Below, in pieces: positions 50,885-58,990 of a stretch of DNA of 64,000 bases; the first letter of the stretch is position 1, and each line of letters opens with the position of its first letter. This stretch comes from Spongisporangium articulatum (GTDB taxonomy: Bacteria > Actinomycetota > Actinomycetes > Actinomycetales > Kineosporiaceae), in contig NZ_JBITLV010000003.1 of NCBI RefSeq assembly GCF_044465595.1, positions 496,001 through 560,000 of the forward strand, read 5' to 3'. The notes under the pieces are model-generated. The model worked only from the letters and a program-made list of their open reading frames with translations. It had not been told where the DNA came from and did no database searches. The position numbers and the translations under genes are program-made.

Positions 50885-50900
50885 ACCGGGTGGCGCCCGG
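50862..50900. terminator. Bidirectional hairpin between the FAD oxidase and hsp20
   Basis: CCGGGCGCCACC (50862-50873) and its perfect complement (50889-50900) enclose the last codons and TGA stop of the oxidase gene. The convergent hsp20 stop lies 23 bp further on, so one hairpin can end both transcripts. Confidence 0.7.
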
Positions 50901-50923
50901 ACGGTCGGGGCTCCTCAGGCGGT

Positions 50924-51352
50924 TCAGGCGTGGATGGCGGTCTTCTCCTCGGCGGTGCTGATCTCGATCTTGCGCGGCTTGGCCTGCTCGGCGACGGGGA
51001 TGCGCAGCGTCAGGACGCCCCCGGCGTACGACGCCCGGATCGCCCCGGTGTCGAGGTTGTCGCCGAGGATGATCTGTCGGCTGAAGACGCCCCGGGGCCG
51101 CTCGGCCACCAGGACCTCGTGGTCGCTGGGCAGCAGCGGCCGCTCGGCCCGTACGGTCAGCACGTTGCGCTCGACGTCGAGGTCGACGGCGTCCAGCTCG
51201 ATGCCCGGCAGGTCGAACTCGACGACGAACTCCTCGCCGTCACGCCAGGCGTCCATCGGCATGCCCGAGGGCCGCGCAAGCGTGCCCGGGCCGGCGAAGA
51301 CCTGCTGCGAGAGGCGCTCCAGCTCACGGAACGGGTCGGTACGAACCAACAT
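50924..51352 (-). CDS. Hsp20/alpha-crystallin family small heat-shock protein
   Basis: A 142-residue ATP-independent holdase. The alpha-crystallin domain spans about 40-135, with the closing motif ASYAGGVLTLRIPVAE (AxxxGVL) and a short tail RKIEIS. The ATG at 51352 gives MLVRTDPFRELERLSQQ, the usual opening; an ATG six codons upstream (51370) is also in frame. It is divergent from a MerR-type regulator across a 122-bp region that contains an inverted repeat, so repression by that regulator is likely. Confidence 0.92.
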   Translation of the reverse strand: MLVRTDPFRELERLSQQVFAGPGTLARPSGMPMDAWRDGEEFVVEFDLPGIELDAVDLDVERNVLTVRAERPLLPSDHEVLVAERPRGVFSRQIILGDNLDTGAIRASYAGGVLTLRIPVAEQAKPRKIEISTAEEKTAIHA

Positions 51353-51393
51353 GGGAGATCCCACCTCCATGATCGAGATTCCGGCTCCGCACC

Positions 51394-51421
51394 GAAATCT
51401 ATGTTGTTTGAGACAGATTTC
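51394..51421. promoter_or_regulatory. Inverted repeat between hsp20 and merR
   Basis: GAAATCT-N14-AGATTTC, a perfect 7-bp inverted repeat in an unusually A+T-rich spot (for this genome) that probably holds the two divergent promoters. It differs from the HAIR element (CTTGAGT-N7-ACTCAAG) of HspR, so the operator is likely specific to this MerR protein. Confidence 0.55.
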
Positions 51422-51474
51422 TTATAGCATTCTCGTCAGGTCGATGCAAGATGCGGAGGTGCAGGTGGGTGACG

Positions 51475-51864
51475 ATGGCTGAGCCGCCCGAAGCCGAGGC
51501 CGGTCGTGGCCTGTACGGGATCTCGGTGGCCGCCGAACTCGTGGGCCTCGACCCGCAGAGCCTGCGGCTGTACGAGCGCCGGGGCCTGCTGCAGCCCGCT
51601 CGCAGCGACGGGGGCACGCGCCGGTACAGCTCCGACGACGTCCGGCGACTGCGCCGGATCAAGGAACTCATGGCCGACGGGGTCAACCTGGCCGGCGTGA
51701 CGCACGTCCTGGCCCTCGAGTCGACCAACGCCGACCTGACGGAGGCCAACGCCGACCTGACGGAGGCCAACGCCGACCTGACGGAGGCCAACGCCGACCT
51801 GACGGAGGCCAACGCCGACCTGACGGCCGAGAACGACCGGCTCCGGCGGAGGCCTTCCCCATGA
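51475..51864 (+). CDS. MerR family regulator with perfect heptad-repeat coiled coil
   Basis: A 129-residue regulator. The winged helix-turn-helix (LYGISVAAELVGLDPQSLRLYERRGLLQPARSDGGTRRYSSDDVRRLRRI) is HspR/MerR-like, and no effector domain follows. Instead the C-terminus has the heptad NADLTEA repeated four times and a fifth variant (NADLTAE), then NDRLRRR, which should form the dimer coiled coil. The DNA units are identical 21-mers. The divergent hsp20 gene suggests stress control of that chaperone. The TGA stop lies in a TGATCA palindrome. Confidence 0.87.
   Translation: MAEPPEAEAGRGLYGISVAAELVGLDPQSLRLYERRGLLQPARSDGGTRRYSSDDVRRLRRIKELMADGVNLAGVTHVLALESTNADLTEANADLTEANADLTEANADLTEANADLTAENDRLRRRPSP
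51727..51831. repeat. 21-bp tandem repeat encoding coiled-coil heptads
   Basis: Four identical copies of the 21-bp unit AACGCCGACCTGACGGAGG+CC, plus a fifth that differs in its last bases, in the reading frame of the MerR-type gene. Exact identity at synonymous sites indicates recent duplication or ongoing slippage. Confidence 0.9.
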
Positions 51865-51929
51865 TCACCGCAATCGCGTCGATCCTCTGGGTTCGACCCG
51901 CACGAACGACGCGATCACGGTGATCATGG
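51859..51929. repeat. TGATCA-bounded palindrome, copy 5 (left of the AbiEi/DUF559 gene)
   Basis: Arms 51859-51881 and 51907-51929 (core CCATGATCACCG) pair with two mismatches. The TGA at 51862-51864 is the MerR stop codon. The whole 71-bp element is similar to copy 6 at 52908-52978, including the central GTCGAT-CCTCTGGGTTCGACCC part. Confidence 0.8.
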
Positions 51930-52030
51930 TGTGCTGATCGCGCCGTCCACACCCCTGAGGACGGTTGGCTTCTCCACAGGTCGTACCCGCCCGAGCCTTC
52001 GACCGACCCGGGAAGCGCCACGGTCGAGAC

Positions 52031-52900
52031 ATGTCGATGCCCGCTGTCGCCGTCTGCCAGGCCGGAGTGTTCACCCGTGCCCAGGCTCTCGCCGAGGGGT
52101 GGTCACCGGATCGGATCACGCAGCGGCGGCGGACCGGAGAGTGGCGAAACCTCTTAGGTCGCGGAATGATTCATCGCGATCACCCAGCGACCAACCGCAG
52201 CCGGGCCTGGGCGACGCAGCTCACGGTTCCGGGGGCGGTCGTCAGCCACTGCACGGCCGCGCAGTGGCACGGGTTCCCGCTCGACGACGTACACCTCACC
52301 CAGGGACATGCCACCCGCACGCCTGCATCTGCAACCTCGTGTCGTCGTCCGGACATCGTCCTGCACACGGCGGACCTGACGCCCGCCGACGTGTTCCGGT
52401 TCGCCGGTGGTCTCGCGGTGACCAGCGAGGGCCGGACGGCCGTCGACTGCCTCGCCCTGCTCCCACCCGACGCCGGCCTGGCCCTGTGGGCCTGGGTCAG
52501 TACGCGGCGCATCCTCGACCGGGGGCGGTTGTCCGCCGCAGCGCGGTCGCGACTCGGACGGCCCGGGACACCCAACCTCCTGTGGATCCTCCGAGTGACG
52601 GCCGGCGGCGCGGTGAGCGTCGCTGAGCGGCGACTTCACGACTTGCTGCGTAAGGCCGGAGTGACCGGATGGAGCGCGAACGCGCCCGTGCTGGTCGACG
52701 GCCGGATCGTGGCCGTCGCCGACGTCCTGTTCGGGGGCGCCGGACTGGTCGTGGAGGTCGACGGGCTGACGGCACATCGGACCCCGGGACAACTGACTGC
52801 CGACCGGCGACGCCAGAACATCCTCATTGCGGCCGGCTACCGGGTCCTGCGCTACACCTGGGTTGACCTCCGCGACCGTCCGGACCAGGTCGTGGCGTAG
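52031..52900 (+). CDS. AbiEi-type winged-helix/DUF559 endonuclease-fold protein
   Basis: A 289-residue protein with an N-terminal AbiEi-antitoxin-like winged helix (AVCQAGVFTRAQALAEGWSPDRITQRRRTGEWRNLLGRGMIHRD) and a C-terminal DUF559 domain of the Vsr/PD-(D/E)xK fold (AERRLHDLLRKAGVTG ... VADVLFGGAGLVVEVDG ... DRRRQNILIAAGYRVLRYTW). The E, D and ExD-type residues needed for a nuclease site are visible. These genes are common accessory genes of actinobacteria, with no AbiEii toxin beside them here; role unknown. The ATG at 52031 follows the conserved start. Two related palindromes flank the gene. Confidence 0.8.
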   Translation: MSMPAVAVCQAGVFTRAQALAEGWSPDRITQRRRTGEWRNLLGRGMIHRDHPATNRSRAWATQLTVPGAVVSHCTAAQWHGFPLDDVHLTQGHATRTPASATSCRRPDIVLHTADLTPADVFRFAGGLAVTSEGRTAVDCLALLPPDAGLALWAWVSTRRILDRGRLSAAARSRLGRPGTPNLLWILRVTAGGAVSVAERRLHDLLRKAGVTGWSANAPVLVDGRIVAVADVLFGGAGLVVEVDGLTAHRTPGQLTADRRRQNILIAAGYRVLRYTWVDLRDRPDQVVA

Positions 52901-52907
52901 ATCCGTT

Positions 52908-52978
52908 CCATGATCACCGGAAGCCGGTCGATTCTCAGGGCCAGACCCGGAGACATGACGCGATCGCGGTGATCACGG
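52908..52978. repeat. TGATCA-bounded palindrome, copy 6 (right of the AbiEi/DUF559 gene)
   Basis: Starts CCATGATCACCGG and ends CGCGGTGATCACGG; the arms are imperfect but the outer 12 bases pair. Alignment with copy 5 is good across 71 bp. The complement TGA at 52973-52975 is the ligA stop codon. Confidence 0.7.
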
Positions 52979-55078
52979 TTCTTCGGGCGTCGCCAGCGGC
53001 GTGACCGCATCGGGACCGTCGGCGAGCAGCACCCGGAAGCCGGCCTCGTCGAGGACCGGGACCTTCAGCTGCACGGCCTTGTCGTACTTCGACCCGGCGT
53101 TCTCACCGACCACGACGAACGACGTCTTCTTCGAGACGCTGCCGGACGCCTTGCCACCGCGTGACAGGACCGCCTCCTTGGCCTCGTCGCGGCTGAAGCC
53201 CTCGAGCGACCCCGTGACGACGATCGTCAGCCCCTCGAGCGTGCGCGGCGTCGACTCGTCGACCTCGTCCGCCATCCGCACACCGGCCTCGGCCCACTTG
53301 CGCACCACCTCGGCGTGCCAGTCGACCTCGAACCACTCCTTGACCGCCACGGCGATGGTGGGCCCGACGCCCTCGGCCCCGGCCAGCTCCTCCTCCGACG
53401 CCGCCCGGATGCGGTCGATCGACCCGAACGCCTGGGCCAGCGCCCGCGCCGCGGTGGGGCCGACGTGCCGGATCGACAGCGCGACGAGCACCCGCCACAG
53501 CGGCTGCTGCTTGACCGCCTCCAGGTTCTCCAGGAGCCGGCGGCCGTTGGCCGACAGCGACCCGTCCTTGTTGGTGAACAGCGGCACCGAGAGCAGGTGC
53601 GCCTCGGTGAGCGTGAACAGGTCCCCCTCGTCGGCGACCGCCCCGGCCTCGAGCAGCGCGACCGCGGCCTTCTCGCCGACCGCCTCGATGTCGAACGCCC
53701 CCCGGCTGGCGACGTGGAACAGCCGTTCCCGCAGCTGCGCCGGGCAGGAGCGGGCGTTCGGGCAGCGGATGTCGGCGTCGCCCTCCTTCTCGTAGGCCAG
53801 CGGCGTCCCGCACGCGGGGCAGTCCGTCGGCATCACGAACTCGCGCTCGCTGCCGTCGCGGGCGGCCACGACCGGCCCGACGATCTCGGGGATCACGTCG
53901 CCCGCCTTGCGCAGCACGACCGTGTCGCCGATCAGCACGCCCTTGCGCTTCACCTCGGAGGCGTTGTGCAGCGTGGCCATCCCGACGGTCGACCCGGCCA
54001 CCACGACCGGCTCCATCACCCCGAACGGCGTGACCCGGCCGGTACGCCCGACGTTGACCTGGATGTCGAGGAGCTTGGTGTTGACCTCCTCCGGCGGGTA
54101 CTTGAAGGCGATCGCCCAGCGCGGCGCCCGCGACGTCGACCCGAGCCGGCGCTGCGCGGCGACCGAGTCGACCTTGACCACCACGCCGTCGATCTCGTGC
54201 ACCTGGTCGTGCCGGTGCTCGCCGTAGTACTGCACGTACTCCTGGACCGCGGCGATCGAGTCGACCACCCGGTAGGTCGTGGACACCGGCAGGCCCCACG
54301 CCTTCAGCAGCTCGTACCCGTGCGACTGGCTGTCGATGTCGAACCCGACCCGCGCGCCGATGCCGTGCACGAGCATCTGCAGCTTGCGCGACGCCGTCAC
54401 CCGCGGGTCCTTCTGCCGCAACGAGCCGGCGGCGGTGTTGCGCGGGTTGGCGAACGGCGCCTTCCCGGCCTCGACCAGCGAGGCGTTCAGCGCCTCGAAA
54501 CCCTCGATCGGGAAGAAGACCTCGCCGCGCACCTCGAGCCGTTCGGGGAACGGCGTGTCGGTCGTGTCGAGCCGGTTCAGTCGGTGCGGCACGCCCTCGA
54601 TGGTCCGGACGTTGTTCGTCACGTCCTCCCCGACCCGGCCGTCGCCCCGGGTGGCCCCCCGGACCAGGCGGCCGTTCTCGTAGAGCAGGTTCATCGCCAG
54701 CCCGTCGATCTTCGGCTCGCACAGGTACCGCACGCCCGGCCCGAGCTCCTTCTCGACCCGCTCGCACCAGGCCTGGAGCTCCTCGAGGCTAAACACGTTG
54801 TCGAGGCTGAGCATGCGTTCGACGTGCTCGACGGCCTGGAAGTCCGTGGACACGGCCCCGCCGACGACCTGGGTCGGCGAGTCGGGCGTGCGCAGACCCG
54901 GGAACCGCTCCTCCAGCGCCTCCAGCTCGCGCATGTGGACGTCGAACTCCGCGTCCGACAGCGTCGGCGCGTCCCGCACGTAGTAGTTGAACCGGGCGTC
55001 CCGTAGGAGTTCTGCCAGTTCGTCCCACCGGTGCCGTGCCGCTACGTCATCTGCTGAGTCGACCTCAACCTCGTCCAC
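52973..55078 (-). CDS. ligA: NAD-dependent DNA ligase
   Basis: Essential replicative ligase, 701 aa. Adenylation lysine in CEPKIDGLAMNLLY, then TRGDGRVGEDVT, the OB fold, the zinc finger CPACG ... CPNARSCPAQ, the HhH region and the C-terminal BRCT domain (LEGLTIVVTGSLEGFSRDEAK). The GTG at 55078 gives MDEVEVDSADDVAARHRWDEL, a normal N-terminus. The stop lies within palindrome copy 6. It is 20 bp downstream of the MetE-like gene. Confidence 0.97.
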   Translation of the reverse strand: MDEVEVDSADDVAARHRWDELAELLRDARFNYYVRDAPTLSDAEFDVHMRELEALEERFPGLRTPDSPTQVVGGAVSTDFQAVEHVERMLSLDNVFSLEELQAWCERVEKELGPGVRYLCEPKIDGLAMNLLYENGRLVRGATRGDGRVGEDVTNNVRTIEGVPHRLNRLDTTDTPFPERLEVRGEVFFPIEGFEALNASLVEAGKAPFANPRNTAAGSLRQKDPRVTASRKLQMLVHGIGARVGFDIDSQSHGYELLKAWGLPVSTTYRVVDSIAAVQEYVQYYGEHRHDQVHEIDGVVVKVDSVAAQRRLGSTSRAPRWAIAFKYPPEEVNTKLLDIQVNVGRTGRVTPFGVMEPVVVAGSTVGMATLHNASEVKRKGVLIGDTVVLRKAGDVIPEIVGPVVAARDGSEREFVMPTDCPACGTPLAYEKEGDADIRCPNARSCPAQLRERLFHVASRGAFDIEAVGEKAAVALLEAGAVADEGDLFTLTEAHLLSVPLFTNKDGSLSANGRRLLENLEAVKQQPLWRVLVALSIRHVGPTAARALAQAFGSIDRIRAASEEELAGAEGVGPTIAVAVKEWFEVDWHAEVVRKWAEAGVRMADEVDESTPRTLEGLTIVVTGSLEGFSRDEAKEAVLSRGGKASGSVSKKTSFVVVGENAGSKYDKAVQLKVPVLDEAGFRVLLADGPDAVTPLATPEEP

Positions 55079-55098
55079 GGGCTCATCCTGCCCGACGG

Positions 55099-56106
55099 CT
55101 ACGACAACGCCCTGTCGGCGAGGATCGCCGCGGCCTTCTTCGCCGTGGCGAGCGCCTCCCGTGCCTGCTCCGGCGACACCCCGGCCAGCCCGCACGCCGG
55201 CGACACGACCACGGACGCCGCGCTCCCGGCGTCCAGGCCCAGCTGCCGCCACGGCCGCCACACGGCGTCCGCCGCCGTCTCCGGGGAGGTGGAACCGGAC
55301 GTCGGCACGCAACCGGCCCACAGCGCGACCCCGCCCTCGACCGCGGCCGCGACCCGCTCCCAGCCGGGCGTCCCGAGCTGGGCCACGTCGATGGACAGCG
55401 CCTGCGCGCCCGCCTTGGCCAGCAGCTCCACGGGCGGCCGGGCGGCGCACGAGTGGACGGCGGTGGCCGCCCCCGCCCCCGCGGCGGCCTCGAGGACGGC
55501 GCGCACGCCGTCCTCGACGAGCGGTTCCTCGACCGCTCGCAGGCGACCGAAACCGCTTGCGGTGCGGATGGTTCCGTCGAGGACGGCGTTCAGGCCGGGT
55601 TCGTCGAGCTGCAGGACGACGTCCGCCCCGGGCACGAGGCGCCGCACCTCCTCGACGTGGCGGGCGACGCCCTCGGCGAGCGAGGCGACGAGGTCGCGGC
55701 AGGCCCCGGCGTCCACCACGACCCGCTCCAGGCGCGGCAGCCACAACCCGGCGGCCAGCGTCCACGGGCCGGTGACCTGCACCTTCACCGGCCCGGAGTA
55801 GCCGTCGGCGACCTCGGCCAGCACGTCGAGGTCCTGCCGCAGCCACGCCTGCGCGCGCTGCAGGTCCCGCCCGGGGCGATCGACGAGCCGCCATCCCGAC
55901 GGCTGCAGGTCGACGGGCAGGTCGACCAGGAGCGCCGCCGAGCGGCCGAGCATGTCGGCGCCCGGCCCCCGCGCGGGCAGTTCCGGCAGGTAGGGCAGGT
56001 GCGGCGGGTCGCCGAGCTCGCCGAAGGTCAGGCGCATCGTCTCGACGACGTCCGTACCGGGCCACGACCCGACCCCGGTCGCCCGGCCGTGGACCGGCTC
56101 GCCCAC
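55099..56106 (-). CDS. Cobalamin-independent methionine synthase-like (MetE C-terminal type) protein
   Basis: A 335-residue single-domain protein with the MetE catalytic barrel. The zinc ligands are readable as HxC in AVHSCAARPP and a late Cys in VVSPACGLAG, with DEPGLN between. The N-terminal MetE domain for folate binding is missing, so it probably uses a different methyl donor or a corrinoid/folate partner protein. The mycobacterial homologue is also next to ligA (Rv3015c). GTG start, 3 bp after the S4 gene stop. Confidence 0.85.
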   Translation of the reverse strand: MGEPVHGRATGVGSWPGTDVVETMRLTFGELGDPPHLPYLPELPARGPGADMLGRSAALLVDLPVDLQPSGWRLVDRPGRDLQRAQAWLRQDLDVLAEVADGYSGPVKVQVTGPWTLAAGLWLPRLERVVVDAGACRDLVASLAEGVARHVEEVRRLVPGADVVLQLDEPGLNAVLDGTIRTASGFGRLRAVEEPLVEDGVRAVLEAAAGAGAATAVHSCAARPPVELLAKAGAQALSIDVAQLGTPGWERVAAAVEGGVALWAGCVPTSGSTSPETAADAVWRPWRQLGLDAGSAASVVVSPACGLAGVSPEQAREALATAKKAAAILADRALS

Positions 56107-56109
56107 GCC

Positions 56110-56322
56110 TCAGGCCTCGGTGATCCGCAACGAGCGGCCGGCCACCTGGACGACGTCCCCGGCGGCCAGCTGCCGCCCGCGCCGGGTCTCCACCTGCTCG
56201 TTGACCCGGACCAGCCCGGCGGCCAGCAGGCCCTTGACGTCGCCACCGCCGTCCACGACCCCGCCGAGCTTCAGGAACTGACCGAGGCGGATGCCGCCGC
56301 TGACTGCGATGTCCTCACTCAC
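56110..56322 (-). CDS. S4 RNA-binding domain protein (YaaA-like)
   Basis: A 70-residue S4 domain: IRLGQFLKLGGVVDGGGDVKGLLAAGLVRVNEQVETRRGRQLAAGDVVQV. Stand-alone S4 proteins of this size bind structured RNA, perhaps rRNA. GTG start. It forms a short operon with the MetE-like gene and ligA, and is divergent from hrpB. Confidence 0.88.
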   Translation of the reverse strand: MSEDIAVSGGIRLGQFLKLGGVVDGGGDVKGLLAAGLVRVNEQVETRRGRQLAAGDVVQVAGRSLRITEA

Positions 56323-56352
56323 CCACCCATCATGACGCGCGAGACTGGGGGC

Positions 56353-58872
56353 ATGCTCCCCGGGATGTCGGCCCGCGCCGAGGCCGCGCTTCCCGAGCCG
56401 CTGCCCATCTCGGCCGTGCTGCCCGACCTGGTCGACCGCCTGACGCGCGCCGGGGCCGCCGTGCTGGTCTCGCCGCCGGGCACCGGCAAGACGACATTGG
56501 TCCCGCTCGCGCTGGCCGACGCGCTGGACGACGGGGCGCGGGTGGTCGTCGCGGAACCCCGCCGGATCGCGGCGCGGGCCGCCGCCCGCCGGATGGCCGA
56601 CCTGCTCGGCGAACCGGTCGGGGCCCGGGTCGGGTACACGGTGCGCGGCGACTCCCGCACGGGCGCGGCGACCCGCGTCGAGGTGGTGACGACCGGCGTC
56701 CTGGTCCGGCGCCTGGAACGCGACGCGGAACTGCCCGGGGTGGGCGCGGTCGTGCTCGACGAGTGCCACGAACGGCACCTGGACACCGATCTGGCCGTCG
56801 CGTTCGCGCTCGAGAGCCGGGCGGCCCTGCGCCCCGACCTGCTGGTGCTGGCCACCTCGGCGACGGCCGATGCCGACCGGCTGGCCTCGCTCCTCGACGG
56901 CCCGGTGATCGGCGCCGACGCGCCGCTGTTCGACGTGACGCCGGTGTGGTGCCCGCCGGCCGGGCCGGTGGACCCGCCCCACGGCCTGCGGGTCGATCCC
57001 CGGCTGCTCGACCACGTCGCGTCGGTGGTGCGTCGGGCGCTCAGCGAGACGAGCGGCGACGTGCTCGTGTTCCTGCCCGGTGCCGGTGAGATCAACGGTG
57101 TCGCAACCCGTCTCGGGGCGATCGACGGGGTCGACGTGCTGCGGCTGCACGGCCGCCTGTCCGCCGCCGACCAGGACGCCGCGCTACGCCCCGGGGCCCG
57201 GCGACGGGTGGTGCTGGCCAGCGCCGTCGCCGAGAGCAGCCTCACCGTCCCCGGCGTGCGCACCGTCGTCGACGCGGGTCTGGCGCGGGTGCCGCGCACG
57301 GACCTGTCCCGCGGGCTGAACGGGCTGGCCACCGTGCGGGTGTCGCGGTCGTCGGCGCACCAACGCGCCGGGCGGGCCGGGCGCGAGGCGCCCGGCCGGG
57401 TGTACCGCTGCTGGTCCGAGGCCGAGCACGCCCGGTTGCCCGCGCACCCCGACCCGGAGGTCGCGGTCGCCGACCTGTGCGGGTTCGCGCTCGCGCTGGC
57501 CCGGTGGGGTGACCCGGACGGCGCGTCGGTGCCGCTGCTCGACGTCCCGCCGGCGGCGTCGATGGCGGTCGCCCGGCAGACCCTGCAGGCGCTGGGCGCG
57601 GTGGACGACGACGGCCGGGTCACGGACCGCGGGCGCCGGCTGGCGACGGTCGGGGTACATCCGCGGCTGGCCCGGGCGCTGCTGGACGGCGCGGGGCTGG
57701 TGGGTGGCCGGCGGGCGGCCGAGGTGGTGGCGATCCTGGCCGACGACGCGCTCGCGGGTGGGACGGACGACCTCGCGCACGCCTGGCGCCGGTTGCGGGA
57801 CGGCCACGACCGGGCGGCGACGGCGCGGTGGCGGGCCGAGGTCGAGCGGCTACGTCCCGAGGAGGCCGGCGGCCCGGCGGTGCCCGACGACCTGGCCGCG
57901 GGGCTCGTGGCCGGGCTGGCGTACCCGGAACGCCTGGCCCGGAGCCGGAACTCGGCGTCCGGTCACTTCCTCATGGCGGGCGGCACCGGCGCAGAGGCGG
58001 CCCCCGGCTCGCGGCTGTCCACGTCGGCCTGGCTCGCGGTCGCGGTGGCCCAGCGGCAGGCCGGGGCACCGACGGCCCGGGTCCGGCTGGCCGCGGTGAT
58101 CGACGAGGCCACCGCCCGCGAGGTCGGCGCCCACCTGCTGCGTCTGGAGGAGGAGGTCGCCTGGGTGGACGGCGACGTGGTGGCCCGCGAGGTCGAGCGG
58201 CTCGGCGCGATCACGCTCACCGAACGCCCGCTGCGCGACCCGGCGCGCGAACTGCTGGCGGCCGCACTGGCCGAGGGCCTGCGCCGGGAGGGGTTGTCGC
58301 TGCTCACCTGGACGCCGGGCGCGGCCGCGCTGCGGGCCCGGCTGGCCTTCCTGCACGCCACGCTGGGCGAGGAGTGGCCGGCGGTCACCGACGACGCCCT
58401 GCTGGCCCGGATCGACGACTGGCTCGCCCCGGAGCTGTCCCGCGCCCGCCGCCGCGCCGACCTGGCCCGGGTGGACACGGCCTCGGCGCTGCGCCGGCTG
58501 CTCGACCACCGCCAGGCCGCCCGGCTCGATGAACTGGCCCCCGAACGGATCACCGTGCCCAGCGGTTCGCAACTGCGCGTCGCCTATTCGCAGAACCTCG
58601 CCGAGCCTGACGCCCCGGTGCTGGCGGTGAAGCTGCAGGAGATGTTCGGGGCGCGGTCCGGGCCCCGGATCGGCGGCGGGCGCGTGCCCGTCGTCCTGCA
58701 CCTGCTCTCCCCCGCCGGCCGCCCCGCCGCCGTCACCAGCGACCTGGAATCCTTCTGGCCGAACGGGTATCCGTCAGTGCGCGCCGAGCTGCGGGGCCGC
58801 TACCCCAAGCACCCCTGGCCCGCCGACCCCACCACCGCGCCCCCGACGGCCCGCACCAAACCTCCCCGTTGA
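56353..58872 (+). CDS. hrpB: ATP-dependent helicase HrpB
   Basis: A DEAH/RHA-family helicase, 839 aa. Walker A SPPGTGKTT, DECHERH box, TSATAD, and HQRAGRAGR motif VI are followed by the HA2-like region and the C-terminal HrpB domain (EMFGARSGPRIGGGRVPVVLHLLSPAGRPAAVTSDLESFWPNGYPSVRAELRGRYPKHPWPADP). The substrate RNA is unknown. In-frame ATG codons at 56332, 56353 and 56365 are all possible starts. The TGA stop belongs to a TGATCA element. Confidence 0.93.
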   Translation: MLPGMSARAEAALPEPLPISAVLPDLVDRLTRAGAAVLVSPPGTGKTTLVPLALADALDDGARVVVAEPRRIAARAAARRMADLLGEPVGARVGYTVRGDSRTGAATRVEVVTTGVLVRRLERDAELPGVGAVVLDECHERHLDTDLAVAFALESRAALRPDLLVLATSATADADRLASLLDGPVIGADAPLFDVTPVWCPPAGPVDPPHGLRVDPRLLDHVASVVRRALSETSGDVLVFLPGAGEINGVATRLGAIDGVDVLRLHGRLSAADQDAALRPGARRRVVLASAVAESSLTVPGVRTVVDAGLARVPRTDLSRGLNGLATVRVSRSSAHQRAGRAGREAPGRVYRCWSEAEHARLPAHPDPEVAVADLCGFALALARWGDPDGASVPLLDVPPAASMAVARQTLQALGAVDDDGRVTDRGRRLATVGVHPRLARALLDGAGLVGGRRAAEVVAILADDALAGGTDDLAHAWRRLRDGHDRAATARWRAEVERLRPEEAGGPAVPDDLAAGLVAGLAYPERLARSRNSASGHFLMAGGTGAEAAPGSRLSTSAWLAVAVAQRQAGAPTARVRLAAVIDEATAREVGAHLLRLEEEVAWVDGDVVAREVERLGAITLTERPLRDPARELLAAALAEGLRREGLSLLTWTPGAAALRARLAFLHATLGEEWPAVTDDALLARIDDWLAPELSRARRRADLARVDTASALRRLLDHRQAARLDELAPERITVPSGSQLRVAYSQNLAEPDAPVLAVKLQEMFGARSGPRIGGGRVPVVLHLLSPAGRPAAVTSDLESFWPNGYPSVRAELRGRYPKHPWPADPTTAPPTARTKPPR

Positions 58873-58970
58873 TCATGCACGAACGCAGCACTCTCACGGT
58901 GATCATGCGCAAACGCATGATGCGTTTGCGCATGATCGACGCAGGAGTCATGCGTTTGCGCATGATCACC
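58870..58970. repeat. TGATCA-bounded palindrome, copy 7 (multi-arm form)
   Basis: A partial forward copy (TGATCATGCACGAACGCA from 58870) is followed by a full forward arm (58898-58920) and two complements, at 58921-58937 and 58948-58970. The forward arm forms either a tight 17-bp hairpin with a 3-nt loop or a perfect 23-bp hairpin with the distal arm. The first TGA (58870-58872) is the hrpB stop. It lies between convergent hrpB and mnmA. Confidence 0.85.
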
Positions 58971-58990
58971 CCGGGGGGGGGTGGCGGGGG

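Noticed and set aside
51727..51831. Tandem 21-bp units as a CRISPR-like array
   Set aside because: The units are contiguous without spacers, lie in frame inside a MerR-type gene and encode a heptad repeat.
51859..52978. The two flanking palindromes as terminal inverted repeats of an insertion sequence
   Set aside because: The enclosed gene is not a transposase, no target-site duplication is evident, and the same repeat type occurs singly elsewhere. A cassette is still possible and is listed as a finding.
58891..58970. The CGCAAACGCATGA arms as an integron or phage attachment site
   Set aside because: No integrase or tRNA gene is nearby, and the same palindrome plan recurs with different arm sequences.
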